Assembly (NCBI RefSeq): GCF_017352155.2
Contig: NZ_CP071462.1
Location: forward strand, 2,480,001 to 2,544,000
Source: Haloterrigena alkaliphila
GTDB taxonomy: Archaea > Halobacteriota > Halobacteria > Halobacteriales > Natrialbaceae
Direction: 5' to 3'
DNA: 64,000 bases
Shown: in pieces, positions 43,705-52,754 of the stretch
How the letters are laid out: every line of letters begins with the position of its first letter
Numbering within the stretch: the first letter of the stretch is position 1
Translations under genes and position numbers: made by a program
The notes under the pieces: model-generated
The model's database searches: none
What the model saw: only the letters and a program-made list of their open reading frames with translations
What the model was told of the DNA's origin: nothing

Positions 43705-43976
43705 AGAGATAGGTCCTTCCCTGCTGACACCAGTTAGCCATTTCCAGTTTAGTCTGTCGCTCGATGTTCTACAGATGCAGATAGAAGATGATATTGATAG
43801 CAGCAGTTCTGTTCCGGAGAATTGATGATGGAATGACTGTCTAGATGCCTACCAGCAGCGGGAAAATCAAGAACGGGAACTCACAGAGAAACCTCCGGCG
43901 AACAGAACGATGAGTACCTTCGCTGACGGGTGAAGACAGAAGTTGTTTCGACCCCAGTAGCGCAAGATACAATTGC
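43705..43976. other. Intergenic region between divergent accessory genes
   Basis: No gene is supported. The region is moderately AT-rich and should contain the promoter of the helicase-like gene; I see no clear palindrome or repeat in it. Confidence 0.4.
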
Positions 43977-44081
43977 TTATTTTATACAAGGACACAGGAT
44001 TACTCAGACCGCACGACTGGAACGCTGTCGGATCAAAACCCGCGGTGGTGCGCGGGTTGTCGTGCGGTCCGCTTGGAGGCA
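43977..44081 (+). promoter_or_regulatory. Promoter and hairpin 5' leader of the DUF7344 operon
   Basis: A TTATTTTATA box lies at 43977-43986. About 25 bases later starts a nested dyad: GACCGCACGAC (44007-44017) with GTCGTGCGGTC (44059-44069), enclosing ACCCGCG-6-CGCGGGT (44038-44057). It is followed by a strong ribosome binding site GGAGG (44075-44079). So the message should begin with a large hairpin just before the binding site, unlike the leaderless genes elsewhere in the window. Confidence 0.6.
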
Positions 44082-44087
44082 AACCGC

Positions 44088-44192
44088 ATGATCGAATCAG
44101 ACGCTGCGAGACTAAAATGTCTCGCTCGAGTCGAGAGGCATCGGACTATCATTGCAGACGAGCCAGACTGGGAGGTCACCCATGCCAGATAG
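44088..44192 (+). CDS. Small leader-type protein overlapping the DUF7344 gene
   Basis: A 34-residue frame (MIESDAARLKCLARVERHRT at the start) with GGAGG eight bases upstream. Its end overlaps the next gene's start by 11 bases, so it may couple translation. Real or not, the ribosome binding site is convincing. Confidence 0.45.
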   Translation: MIESDAARLKCLARVERHRTIIADEPDWEVTHAR

Positions 44193-44532
44193 CGACGGCA
44201 CGATCAAGTGGGGAGACCTTCTGAGTAGTCGACGACGTGCCCTGATCGCCATGGTCCTGCTTGAGAACTGTGGTGGCGATCCGATCGACGTAGGAGAACT
44301 CGCTACGGAAGTAGCAAGACTCGAATCCCAGACTCAAGGACCCGTCGACAAGAAATCCCGTCAGTCAGTTTATACAACGAGCACTCAATACCATCTCCCG
44401 AAGCTTGACTCGGCGAACGTCGTCAACTACGACTCCACCACTGTTGCCCCTGGGGAGAACCTTCGTCGCTACTACGCTTTTGCAGTTCTCCTACCTGGAT
44501 CTGGGATCGAGTCACGCCCGTTAAGTCCGTGA
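44182..44532 (+). CDS. DUF7344-type winged-helix protein
   Basis: A 116-residue haloarchaeal regulator-like protein. LLSSRRRALIAMVLLENCGG followed by VGELATEVARLE and a QSVYTTSTQYHLPKLDSANV segment is the typical DUF7344 winged-helix pattern. The start at 44182 is set by GGGAGGT five bases upstream. Probably a DNA-binding regulator of the mobile region; targets unknown. Confidence 0.75.
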   Translation: MPDSDGTIKWGDLLSSRRRALIAMVLLENCGGDPIDVGELATEVARLESQTQGPVDKKSRQSVYTTSTQYHLPKLDSANVVNYDSTTVAPGENLRRYYAFAVLLPGSGIESRPLSP

Positions 44533-44631
44533 CTAAAGAGACACGGGATCTAACAGAGAAAACTACCTGTAGAGCACATCTACGTGTATTATAGAGACCT
44601 CGATTTTAGCCAGCATATAGACTAATACCAT

Positions 44632-45639
44632 GGGCGCTCTTGTGTAGCACTTTGTTGATTTCACAGCGTAGCTTTGACAGCATGTTTGAGGGCTTCTCTC
44701 CCTGGTTTCCGCAGTAGCTTGCGTCGAAGTTGAAACGCTCGGAGATACTGTGTAAGCTTATCTTTTGAGATGCCTCGATGAGGCGAGAGCCACGGTCGCA
44801 GCAGCGATCCGTGGCTCTCGCAGGTGTTGACGTGTACGTTTTCGTCAGCGTATTCGCCGTCGCCGTGGACGACGTATTCGCGGTCGAATGCGTCGTCCTC
44901 GGCAAGTGGATCGTAGGCGCGAAATCCGTCAGTGTAGACGGTCAGTGGCTCCTTCTCGCGGTTTGCGAGAAGGAGCCGAATCGTCGATTCATCGGCTGAT
45001 TTCGCTGGGATCACGTATCGATCGCCGGTGCCACGATCGACGATCGTGAACACCGGCGGTTTGTCCTGATCGTACGATCCTCGTCCACGTGTGGACAGGC
45101 CACGCGAGCGCGACTCTTGGTCGCGCTCGCGGCCTTTTAGCCCTGCAGAAACGTAGACTTCGTCGATTTCGACCGGACCAACGAGGTCGAGCGAAGGCGC
45201 GTCGAGCGCCTTCGTAAAGCGCTCGACGCGCTGGTAGATCGTTTTGTACTGGACGTCGATCTCTAGCTGAAGTTGGCGAAGACTCGTGTTAAACCGAAGA
45301 AACGCATAAATCGAGAACAGCCACTTTCTGAGTGCGACTTTCGAGTGGGCGAAGATTGTGCCGGTCTTATCGTTGAACGTGCGGTCGCAATTCTTACAGA
45401 GATAGCGCTGAAAGTGCCCATAGCTGCCGTTCTTGACCGCCAGGTCAGAACGGCAGCGAGGGCAAGTAACACCGTTACGCCAGCGAACCTGCGCCAACAG
45501 GTCCGCTGCGACCGATTCCGACCCAAACACATCTAGCGGAATCATGCTTAACGGACACCGCTGACGCGGTGTCCTTGCTCTCTTCGATTCCACAGCGATA
45601 GCTGAGCAGTATCAACAATCTCCTACAGAAGAGCGTACC
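44632..45639 (-). mobile_element. IS1595-family insertion sequence
   Basis: About 1,008 bases with imperfect terminal inverted repeats: the left end begins GGGCGCTCTTGTGTAG and the right end, read inwards, GGTACGCTCTTCTGTAG; both arms then reach TTGTTGAT. CCATGG is present at both junctions. I found no clear target duplication, so the ends may be a few bases off or the flank has changed. Confidence 0.75.
44661..45545 (-). CDS. IS1595-family transposase
   Basis: A 294-residue DDE-type transposase. It has a zinc ribbon (CPRCRSDL ... YLCKNCDRTF), the ISXO2-like catalytic domain with EIDEVYVSAGLKG, YTDGFRAYDPL and the NTCESHGSLLRPWLSPHRG block. Start at ATG 45545; an in-frame GTG at 45593 is an alternative. 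Full length, so it may be active. Confidence 0.9.
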   Translation of the reverse strand: MIPLDVFGSESVAADLLAQVRWRNGVTCPRCRSDLAVKNGSYGHFQRYLCKNCDRTFNDKTGTIFAHSKVALRKWLFSIYAFLRFNTSLRQLQLEIDVQYKTIYQRVERFTKALDAPSLDLVGPVEIDEVYVSAGLKGRERDQESRSRGLSTRGRGSYDQDKPPVFTIVDRGTGDRYVIPAKSADESTIRLLLANREKEPLTVYTDGFRAYDPLAEDDAFDREYVVHGDGEYADENVHVNTCESHGSLLRPWLSPHRGISKDKLTQYLRAFQLRRKLLRKPGREALKHAVKATL

Positions 45640-45659
45640 ATGGGTTTGTAGACTGATCC

Positions 45660-46529
45660 ATGATCGAATCATTGGAAGAATCTCCCGAACGATTACCTAC
45701 TGTATCAGAGTTCGAATCAGCGATTAAGTCACTCAAAACGGCTATCAAAGACCTCCCAACGAGTGCTCCGTCATTCCAAGATCAATCGCTTGACTTTGCC
45801 CAACTTCGTGATGGAACTGGAGGCTCAGCTCAGACCTGGCAAGAGATTGAGTCAGTAGTACGCTCTCAATTTGACCATCACCAACTGTATTCCGTTGATG
45901 GGGACGGGTCAGTGAGGCTAGCGAGAGCTATCGGCCGGTCACCAGAAGCCAAACAACCGATCATCAATCTGGAGGTCGAATTTCGGAAGAACGGCAAAGT
46001 GAGTGTTGTGTCGAGCTACTACCTTGATGAAGAGGAATATCCGTTCTTTCTCGGTGAACCCTCCTCAGCAACTAACGCGGCAGTGGTGGCAGCAGAGCTA
46101 ACTGCATATCTCACTTTTATTACGGCAATCAAGAAAGGAGAAGAGAACCACTCATCGCCTATCTCGATCTCTGGAAGCGCTCCGAAAGCACACCAGCAGA
46201 TGCGAAACGAACTAGATACCGTGTGCGAGCAGATCGACCCAGTAAGAGAGGTAGCGATGCGACTCAAACATCGACCAGAGTGGCGGTACTTGGATACGCC
46301 TATGGCTCAGCGATCTTCTAGTGATACCCATTCGACGTCATGTCGAACCGATGGTGGAGAGTCAGTACAATGTCTCATTTGCGGCGACGTACCTGTCCAG
46401 GGTCCGACGCTGAAATATAAAAATTGGGAGGGGAAGCTGATGTTCTGCGAGCCGTGTCTCAGGCTCGTCAAAAAATCGATCGAAGAAGAGCAAACGATAC
46501 TAAAGGCGATCGCTGATGATTTAGGATAA
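45660..46529 (+). CDS. Hypothetical protein with C-terminal zinc finger
   Basis: A 289-residue protein that starts 21 bases after the IS. The middle is a mixed alpha/beta domain (LEVEFRKNGKVSVVSSYYLD); the end holds two Cys pairs, CLICGDV and CEPCLRL, likely a treble-clef or HNH-type zinc site. No catalytic residues that I recognise. The IS could disrupt or replace its promoter. Confidence 0.6.
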   Translation: MIESLEESPERLPTVSEFESAIKSLKTAIKDLPTSAPSFQDQSLDFAQLRDGTGGSAQTWQEIESVVRSQFDHHQLYSVDGDGSVRLARAIGRSPEAKQPIINLEVEFRKNGKVSVVSSYYLDEEEYPFFLGEPSSATNAAVVAAELTAYLTFITAIKKGEENHSSPISISGSAPKAHQQMRNELDTVCEQIDPVREVAMRLKHRPEWRYLDTPMAQRSSSDTHSTSCRTDGGESVQCLICGDVPVQGPTLKYKNWEGKLMFCEPCLRLVKKSIEEEQTILKAIADDLG

Positions 46530-46540
46530 CGTATAGGAAT

Positions 46541-46560
46541 GACGTGCTGAATACAGGGCG
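46541..46560 (+). repeat. GACGTGCTG-ATACAG dispersed repeat, copy 1
   Basis: GACGTGCTGAATACAGGGCG. It is a near-identical direct repeat of copy 2 at 46664, and related copies occur inverted at 52652 and 55078. Probably ends of a small mobile element. Confidence 0.5.
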
Positions 46561-46663
46561 CAAATCGGTCACAGATGGTTGGAATCGACGTTGCTCGAAT
46601 CGGTAGATACAGACGAAGTAGGTAACGGAGCCGAAATTGATCCCACCGATAGTTGTCAAGAAC

Positions 46664-46683
46664 GACGTGCTGTATACAGAGCA
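46664..46683 (+). repeat. GACGTGCTG-ATACAG dispersed repeat, copy 2
   Basis: GACGTGCTGTATACAGAGCA, 123 bases after copy 1 in the same orientation; it contains the palindrome CTGTATACAG. The spacer between the copies has no gene. Confidence 0.5.
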
Positions 46684-46751
46684 CGAGATTAGCACGAACG
46701 TTTTACTCGGGATGAACTGACGGGATCACGAAACATCGAATAAGTCTACCG

Positions 46752-47696
46752 TTATCCCAAATTCCCGACAGTTCGATTACCAACCAGCGGTGCACCAACG
46801 ACACTACCGACGGCAATAGTAGCACCGGAAAACGTGACTAGCAACGACGGTTTGAGGGAATACAAGAGCGCGAAGAAGCCGCCAGCGAGTCCGAAGACGA
46901 CGAGACCCGCAACGACCTCGGGGCGATTCGAGGGGTGAGCTGGAATCAAATCACCGACGGCACGCCAAGCGAACCACGCACCAACAGCGCTCCCGGCTGC
47001 AGCTACGCTATCGAAGGTAGCTCCGTGAATCAATCCCAGTATTCCGATACCCGCGGCGAACACGAGTACCCGACCAGGGTCAGTACCGTGATCAGTGACC
47101 TTATAAAGGGCACCCAGAACTACTATCCCGATGACGGCTCCGACTACGACGTCAACGAGGTAATGAACCCCCAAGATGACTCTCGAAAGCGAGACGATGA
47201 CGATTACGACACCCGCAAGGGCGAGCCACATATTCGAAATTTTATCTTTTCCGACAACGAGTGCGAATCCACCCCACACCAGCGTACTCCCAAGGGCGTG
47301 GCCGCTCGGAAAACCATACCCCCCTCCCGTCGAAATACTAGCGAACACCCCTTGAAGGGCAGACGGGATCCATTGAATGTCCGGTGGGGTACCCGCTCCC
47401 GGCGGTCGTGCGAGCATGAAGGACTGCTTGAGGATTCCGACGAGAACCACGTAGGTCAGCAAGAGTCCGAGAACGAACAGTCCACGTCGTCGGTCGATCC
47501 CCCACTGCGGGAACTTGTCACCGACGACGTAGTGTACGCCGCCCAGCAAAAAGAGAAACCAGACATCGCCGAGTTGGGTCAACAGCGCAAAGATGACGAG
47601 AACCGGATCCTGTGCCAACCCGTGGAGTGCCTCGCTGATCCCGATTCCCCGGTAATCGCTGAGCATCTTTTTGCGGCAGTGTGCGGCTCCGGTCAT
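46752..47696 (-). CDS. PAP2-family membrane phosphatase
   Basis: A 314-residue integral membrane protein. The three phosphatase motifs are visible: KQSFMLARPP, PSGHALGS and SRVILGVHYLVDVV, and about eight hydrophobic segments surround them. It probably removes phosphate from a lipid phosphate such as an isoprenyl pyrophosphate. A start at 47666 (MLSDYRG) is also possible. Monocistronic. Confidence 0.88.
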   Translation of the reverse strand: MTGAAHCRKKMLSDYRGIGISEALHGLAQDPVLVIFALLTQLGDVWFLFLLGGVHYVVGDKFPQWGIDRRRGLFVLGLLLTYVVLVGILKQSFMLARPPGAGTPPDIQWIPSALQGVFASISTGGGYGFPSGHALGSTLVWGGFALVVGKDKISNMWLALAGVVIVIVSLSRVILGVHYLVDVVVGAVIGIVVLGALYKVTDHGTDPGRVLVFAAGIGILGLIHGATFDSVAAAGSAVGAWFAWRAVGDLIPAHPSNRPEVVAGLVVFGLAGGFFALLYSLKPSLLVTFSGATIAVGSVVGAPLVGNRTVGNLG

Positions 47697-48063
47697 TGTT
47701 AATACTTCGACCTGGCCTTGGTGAATCTCTTAGTCGGTAATAAGTCTCAGAATCCGTTCTAAAAAAGAGCGCATATTTTGCAATAATTTTACCTATATAG
47801 TGAATTCGGAATAAACGGGTGTTTCTAATGGAACTCTACAGTGGCCTACTAACAGAAGGGACCAGACGATGGATGGCCTCCGGTCGCTATCTACTGGCAT
47901 CGCCGCCGAACTAAGTAGCCAGATCACTGTCGAGAGGGTCGGAAGCATAGTTCCCTCGACCTGCCGTCGTCGCCGGTTGTGTAGCGGCGTCTAGCCGCGT
48001 TGGACGAGACAGCATCCACCCTCTGGTAGTCGTGCCTCCCCTACTACTGTTTTTGGAGACGCA
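47697..48063. other. Intergenic region before the metal transporter operon
   Basis: About 370 bases without a credible gene. It is AT-rich near 47760-47830 (divergent promoter side of the PAP2 gene). I see no known repeat in it. Confidence 0.4.
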
Positions 48064-48109
48064 AGATATAGGTGTGGCCGGGGAAAACTATGAATTAGAC
48101 ACATCTAAT
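48064..48109 (+). promoter_or_regulatory. Promoter and dyad operator of the zinc/manganese transporter operon
   Basis: A GATATAG box (48065-48071) is followed after about 25 bases by ATTAGA-CACA-TCTAAT (48094-48109), a perfect dyad with 6-base arms placed where transcription should begin. DtxR/MntR-type repressors bind such dyads, and one is encoded as the last gene of this operon. Confidence 0.6.
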
Positions 48110-48129
48110 CAATTGGTTTGAGAACCACT

Positions 48130-49212
48130 ATGTTATCAGATTTTCGCAACAAACGACCGGTGACACGACGGGACGCGCTACGGGCCGGCGGTGCGACGGC
48201 GCTGGCAGGACTGGCTGGGTGCACGGCGCTGCCGAGCCCACCGGTAGAGGCCAGGAATGACAGTGATGACGAAAACGACGGGCCGGTTGCCGTGGCCTCG
48301 TTCTTCAGCTTCTTCGACTTCGGCCGGCAGATCGCCGATGGGTCCCCACTGACGGTGGAGAACCTCGTCCCGGCGGGCCTGCACGGCCACGGTTGGGAGC
48401 CCAACGCCAGTATCACACAGCGCATCATCGAGGCGGACGCGTTCGTCCATGTCGGTGAGGACTTCCAACCCTGGGCCGACCGCGCCATTCAAACAATCAA
48501 AGGTGACAACATCGATACGGCACTCATCAACGCCCGCAAGGACATCGATCTAGTGGACCTCGCCGCGACCCTCGACCGCGACGAGGAGGGCGTCGGCGCT
48601 CAGCGCGGAAAGGATCCGCACTTCTGGCTGGATCCCCGGCGTGCAAAGCAGTCTGTGGACAACATCGCTGACGGGTTCGCCGAGGTTGTCCCCGAGTACG
48701 CCGACGTGTTCCGCGAGAACGCCGAGACGTACAAGTCAGAGGTACTCGACCGCATCGACGCAGATTACGAGGCCATCTTCGACCGAGCCGAACGCGACAT
48801 CGTCCAACTGGCTGCGCACAATGCCTTCCAGTACATCGGCGTCAGATACGGCGTTCGGATGAGACCATTGGTGACTAACCTCGCGGCGAGCGGCGACGTC
48901 AAACCCGCGGACATCCGCGAAGCGGAGGCGGTCATCCGCGAGAACGACATCGAGTACATCGCCAACGGTGTCTTCGAATCCCAGCGTCCAGCCCAACAGC
49001 TCGTCCGTGAGACGGCCGTAGAGGCGTACTTCCCCGTGACGCCGTACGCCGGCGTCCGCGAAGAGTGGGTCGAGGAGAACTGGGGCTACGAGGAGATCGC
49101 CTACCAGATCAATATGCCTACATTCGAGATCGTCGTCGGGAACAAGACGCCCCAGGAGGCGGCCCCGTCGGAAGGGTGGGTCGAACAGTGGCGGAACTTC
49201 AAACCAATATGA
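48130..49212 (+). CDS. Zinc/manganese ABC transporter solute-binding protein (TroA/ZnuA type)
   Basis: A 360-residue lipoprotein. The N-terminus has a twin-arginine signal (TRRDALRAGGATALAGLAG) ending in a lipobox Cys, so it is exported folded and anchored. Metal-binding histidines appear in HGHGWEPNAS, DPHFWLDPRRA and AHNAFQYIGVRYG. Start at ATG 48130; a TTG twelve bases before is in frame. It delivers Zn2+ or Mn2+ to the permease; which metal is not clear. Confidence 0.9.
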   Translation: MLSDFRNKRPVTRRDALRAGGATALAGLAGCTALPSPPVEARNDSDDENDGPVAVASFFSFFDFGRQIADGSPLTVENLVPAGLHGHGWEPNASITQRIIEADAFVHVGEDFQPWADRAIQTIKGDNIDTALINARKDIDLVDLAATLDRDEEGVGAQRGKDPHFWLDPRRAKQSVDNIADGFAEVVPEYADVFRENAETYKSEVLDRIDADYEAIFDRAERDIVQLAAHNAFQYIGVRYGVRMRPLVTNLAASGDVKPADIREAEAVIRENDIEYIANGVFESQRPAQQLVRETAVEAYFPVTPYAGVREEWVEENWGYEEIAYQINMPTFEIVVGNKTPQEAAPSEGWVEQWRNFKPI

Positions 49213-50033
49213 GAATGCAGGACACTGGCCCCACGACGGCGGCTGGCACAGGCGAGCAGGCATCCAGCGAGACTAACCTGGATGCCACAGCAAGCGAGCC
49301 CGTTATCGACCTCACGGGCGTCACCTTCGGCTATACGGCGACACCGGTGGTCGAGGACATCTCGCTGACCATCGAGCCAGGTGAGTACGTCGCCATCGTG
49401 GGGCCGAATGGATCGGGAAAGTCGACGCTGATGCAGTTGATGCTGGGGCTGCTTGAGCCCGACGCGGGCACAGCTCATCTGTTCGGCGAGCGCGCCGACC
49501 GCTTCGACGACGGCGAACGGGTCGGCTACGTCGCCCAGCAGGCCAGCGCCTCAAAGGAGATGCCTATCACCGTCCGCGAGGTGGTGAAGATGGGTCGGTT
49601 CCCGTACGTCGGGTTTGGCCGCCTGTCGAGCGAAGACTGGGCCATTGTCGACGACGCACTCGCGACCGTCGGGATGAGTGCGTTTGCCGACCGGCGCGTC
49701 ACGCAGCTCTCGGGTGGCCAACGCCAACGCGCGTTCATCGCGCGGGCGCTGGCGAGCGAGGCCGACCTACTCGTGCTGGATGAGCCGACCGTCGGCGTCG
49801 ACGCCGAGTCGGTCGACGCCTTCTACGATCTGCTGGCAGCGCTCAACGCCGAGGGCATCACCGTCCTCCTCATCGAGCACGACCTCGGGGCGGTTGTCGA
49901 GCACGCCGAACGAGTCGTCTGCCTGAACCGCGAGGTCTACTTTGACGGACCGACCGACGAGTTCGTGGAAAGCGACGCGCTGGCCCGGGCGTTTGGGACC
50001 GAGGCGCGGTTCCTCGCGGGGGTGGACGAATGA
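49209..50033 (+). CDS. Metal ABC transporter ATP-binding protein
   Basis: A 274-residue ATPase with Walker A GPNGSGKST, the signature LSGGQRQRAFIA and Walker B LLVLDEPTVGVD. It overlaps both the binding-protein gene and the permease by four bases, so subunits are made together. Family ZnuC/TroB. Confidence 0.93.
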   Translation: MRMQDTGPTTAAGTGEQASSETNLDATASEPVIDLTGVTFGYTATPVVEDISLTIEPGEYVAIVGPNGSGKSTLMQLMLGLLEPDAGTAHLFGERADRFDDGERVGYVAQQASASKEMPITVREVVKMGRFPYVGFGRLSSEDWAIVDDALATVGMSAFADRRVTQLSGGQRQRAFIARALASEADLLVLDEPTVGVDAESVDAFYDLLAALNAEGITVLLIEHDLGAVVEHAERVVCLNREVYFDGPTDEFVESDALARAFGTEARFLAGVDE

Positions 50034-51109
50034 GCGCTGAGGTTGCGACTACGCTCGTGACGAATGTTGGAGATCCGTTACTGCTGCTGCTCCCGATGCA
50101 GGGCGTACTCGGCGCCGTCGGCAACCTGGTCTTCGGCGTCCTCCTGTGGTTCCTGGAGCAGTGGTACTGGCTGATGGACTGGGCGTACTACTTCACGGGT
50201 CTGGAGATGCTGAACCCGCGCTACCGGTTCATGCACCGGGCGATACTCGTCGGGCTCTGCGTCGGCGTGATGGCGCCGCTCATCGGGACGTTCCTCGTCC
50301 ACCGACAGCTCGCGCTCATCGGCGACGCGCTGGCCCACACCGCCTTCGCCGGGGTGGCCATCGGCCTGTTCCTGAACGCCGTCATCGGCCTCGGCGTGTC
50401 CCCGTACCTCACCGCGGTCGTCGTGGCGATGATCGCCGCGCTGTTCATCGAACTCATCTCGGAGGTCACGGACGCCTACAACGACGTCTCGATGGCCATC
50501 GTCCTGTCGACGGGGTTCGCGCTGGGGACGACGCTCATCAGTCTCAACGCGGGCGGGCTCGCCGTCGGCGTCAACCAGTTCCTCTTCGGGAACCTCTCGA
50601 CCGTGTCGCCCCAGAGCGCAGCGATTCTGCTGGTGCTGTTCGCCGTCATCGTCGGGACGGTAGCGGTGACGCGCAACCAGCTCCTCTACGTCACCTTCGA
50701 CGAGACGGCGGCCGCCGTCTCCGGGCTCTCCGTCAACTGGTACAACCGGGTGATGGTGATGCTGACGGCGATGGTCGTCGTCGGCGCGATGCAGATCATG
50801 GGCGTCATCCTCGTCGCCGCGATGCTCGTGGTGCCGGTCGCGGGCGCGACCCAAGTGTCCCGGAGTTTCTCCGAATCGCTCGTGGTCTCGGTTGTCCTCG
50901 CGGAACTCGCGGTGTTGCTCGGCATCGCCGTCGCCTACTACGCCGGCGTCACGGCCGGCGGCGCCATAGTCTTGGTCGCCGTGGGCATCTACATCTGCGC
51001 CGTCGCGCTCGGCAAGGTTCAATCTGCCCGTGGAGAACAGGCCACGCCCGACATGGGTAGCATCAAGGCCGACAGCGTCGATGTCGGCGCGGGGACGGAG
51101 GATGACTGA
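50030..51109 (+). CDS. Metal ABC transporter permease (ZnuB/TroC type)
   Basis: A 359-residue permease with about nine membrane helices. GTFLVHRQLALIGDALAHTAF is the ABC-3 family signature and MQIMGVILVAAMLVVPVA is the conserved late helix. Extra hydrophobic N-terminal segment (residues 15-60). Its last base starts the regulator gene. Confidence 0.92.
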   Translation: MSAEVATTLVTNVGDPLLLLLPMQGVLGAVGNLVFGVLLWFLEQWYWLMDWAYYFTGLEMLNPRYRFMHRAILVGLCVGVMAPLIGTFLVHRQLALIGDALAHTAFAGVAIGLFLNAVIGLGVSPYLTAVVVAMIAALFIELISEVTDAYNDVSMAIVLSTGFALGTTLISLNAGGLAVGVNQFLFGNLSTVSPQSAAILLVLFAVIVGTVAVTRNQLLYVTFDETAAAVSGLSVNWYNRVMVMLTAMVVVGAMQIMGVILVAAMLVVPVAGATQVSRSFSESLVVSVVLAELAVLLGIAVAYYAGVTAGGAIVLVAVGIYICAVALGKVQSARGEQATPDMGSIKADSVDVGAGTEDD

Positions 51110-51894
51110 TGGTCACAGCCAATAATGGCGACTCGCCAAGCGGCGGTCGTGCCCGAAGTGGCAATGGAGGTCAGTCGGACGTGTCGGCAGGAATGCTGAG
51201 CGCGGTCATGGAAGACTACATCAAGGCGATTTACGCCATAGAAAGCGACAGCGGCGAGCGAGTGTCGACCTCAACTCTCGCCGACCATCTCGAGGTCACC
51301 GCGCCGACCGTCTCCTCCATGCTGAAAAAGCTCGAAGAACGCGGCCTGATCGACCGCAAGGAGTATAAGGGTGTGACGCTCACGGAGGAGGGCGAACTCG
51401 TCGCTCTCGAGATTATCCGGCACCACCGTCTTCTCGAAGCGTTCTTGACCGAACTGCTCGACTACGATTGGGCCGACGTCCACGACGAGGCCGACAGACT
51501 TGAGCACCACGTCTCCGAGGAACTGACCGACCGCATCGCCGAGGCGCTGGGCAACCCCCCAGTCGATCCGCACGGCGACCCGATCCCCGACGCCGACCTG
51601 TCCTTTCCCGCTGAGAGCGAAACCACCCGCCTCGCCGACGCCGACGAGGGCGAGCGCGTGACCGTCCGGCGTATTCGCCACCAAGGCGATACGGAACTAC
51701 GTTACCTCGCCGACGCCGGCGTCCGTCCGGAGGTCGAGCTCACGGTAGTCGACGTTGCGCCGTTCGGGATGGTGACCGTCGAGACGCAGGCGGGCGAGCA
51801 GAGCCTTCCGGAGGAGATCGCCCAGCTCATCGAGGTCGCCCCGGCGGCCGCCACGGAGGATAGGGCGGCTCACACCTCGGAGAAGGAATCCTGA
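51109..51894 (+). CDS. DtxR/MntR-family metal-dependent repressor
   Basis: A 261-residue regulator. Residues about 28-95 are the winged helix (LADHLEVTAPTVSSMLKKLE), then the metal-binding dimer domain (EIIRHHRLLEAFL, EADRLEHHVSEEL), and a C-terminal FeoA-like SH3 domain from about 180. Last gene of the transporter operon, so it probably represses the dyad at 48094 when metal is plentiful. A 28-residue low-complexity N-terminus precedes the fold. Confidence 0.9.
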   Translation: MVTANNGDSPSGGRARSGNGGQSDVSAGMLSAVMEDYIKAIYAIESDSGERVSTSTLADHLEVTAPTVSSMLKKLEERGLIDRKEYKGVTLTEEGELVALEIIRHHRLLEAFLTELLDYDWADVHDEADRLEHHVSEELTDRIAEALGNPPVDPHGDPIPDADLSFPAESETTRLADADEGERVTVRRIRHQGDTELRYLADAGVRPEVELTVVDVAPFGMVTVETQAGEQSLPEEIAQLIEVAPAAATEDRAAHTSEKES

Positions 51895-51943
51895 CAGATT
51901 CGATCTGGCGGTCTGGCAGGTTCTTCTCAATCTCTCTGTTTCA

Positions 51944-52264
51944 TTGCCCCCGACTAACGGTATTGTGGGGATTGACGCTTCGGGATTCGACCGTGGTCAC
52001 GCCTCGAAGCACTATACGAAACGGACGAAATTGGAGATTCAGCGGCTGAAAGTTGCGCTCTTAGCCGATACGAGATCAAACGCAACCCTCGATCTCCACG
52101 TCATAACGACCCGAAAGCACGATACACAGGTCACACTATCGCTCATCAACTGAAATGCAGCTGAAGTCGGAGTTCTGCTTGGAGACAAGGGATACGACGA
52201 TCAGCAGATTCGAGCGAGGCCCACGAGAACGGGCTTCGTCCACAATCTCGACCGATTCATCTAA
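51944..52264 (+). pseudogene. IS5-type transposase fragment
   Basis: The frame reads GIDASGFDRGHASKHYTKR, then a stop near 52151, and the same frame continues NAAEVGVLLGDKGYDDQQIR before a second stop. These are the first and second Asp regions of a DDE transposase of haloarchaeal IS5-like elements. Both ends are missing, so it is a relic. Confidence 0.8.
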
Positions 52265-52340
52265 CGATCAGTATAGGAGATTCATTTGCCGGGAGCTACC
52301 AACTGTCATAGTTGATGATCATCTACTTTAATTCACGGTC

Positions 52341-52350
52341 AAATTATAAC
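52341..52350 (+). promoter_or_regulatory. TATA-like box of the HalOD1 gene
   Basis: AAATTATAAC lies 25-34 bases before the ATG at 52375, matching a leaderless haloarchaeal promoter. Confidence 0.5.
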
Positions 52351-52374
52351 CGGGGCCGTCAAACTGAATCTCAA

Positions 52375-52593
52375 ATGGGGAATCTAACGAAGAGTACACG
52401 GCACAGTCCAGCCCTTGAAATTGTATATAGAGTGGCTGAAATGGAGGAACGGGATCCGCTGGACTTGCCACCTATCTATGATAGCGTTGACCCTGAGGCA
52501 CTGGACGATCTTGCTGAATCAAATGAGATCCAATTCGAGTATGTTGGACACAAAATAACTGTAGATAGCGGCACGATCAGGATCGATCAGTAA
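52375..52593 (+). CDS. HalOD1 output-domain protein
   Basis: A 72-residue stand-alone HalOD1 domain: SPALEIVYRVAEMEERDPLD followed by LPPIYDSVDPEALDDL and the ending FEYVGHKITVDSGTIRI. These domains are widespread in haloarchaea and thought to act in signalling; function is unknown. ATG 52375 is used for its promoter spacing; a longer in-frame start exists at 52312. Confidence 0.75.
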   Translation: MGNLTKSTRHSPALEIVYRVAEMEERDPLDLPPIYDSVDPEALDDLAESNEIQFEYVGHKITVDSGTIRIDQ

Positions 52594-52651
52594 GCACGCT
52601 CATCCTTGCGGCTGATTCGGTCAGATGTGCTTGCACAAAAGATCCTCTCGG

Positions 52652-52680
52652 TGCTGACTACATCCTCTGTATCCAGCACG
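52652..52680 (-). repeat. GTGCTG-ATACAG dispersed repeat, copy 3
   Basis: Read on the minus strand: CGTGCTGGATACAGAGGATG then TAGTCAGCA. It matches copy 4 at 55078 over the full length and copies 1 and 2 over the core. Confidence 0.55.
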
Positions 52681-52754
52681 ACTGTTAAAACAAACCCCTA
52701 CATTAGGATTTCAACGGGGATGATTGTTACTACATACCAGGGGAATGAGCGATG

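Noticed and set aside
44620-45650. 8-base target duplication of the IS1595 element
   Set aside because: Sequences next to the two ends do not match at any plausible boundary.
46935-47702. 255-codon rightward ORF opposite the PAP2 gene
   Set aside because: The opposite strand has clear PAP2 motifs and membrane helices; this frame is a shadow.
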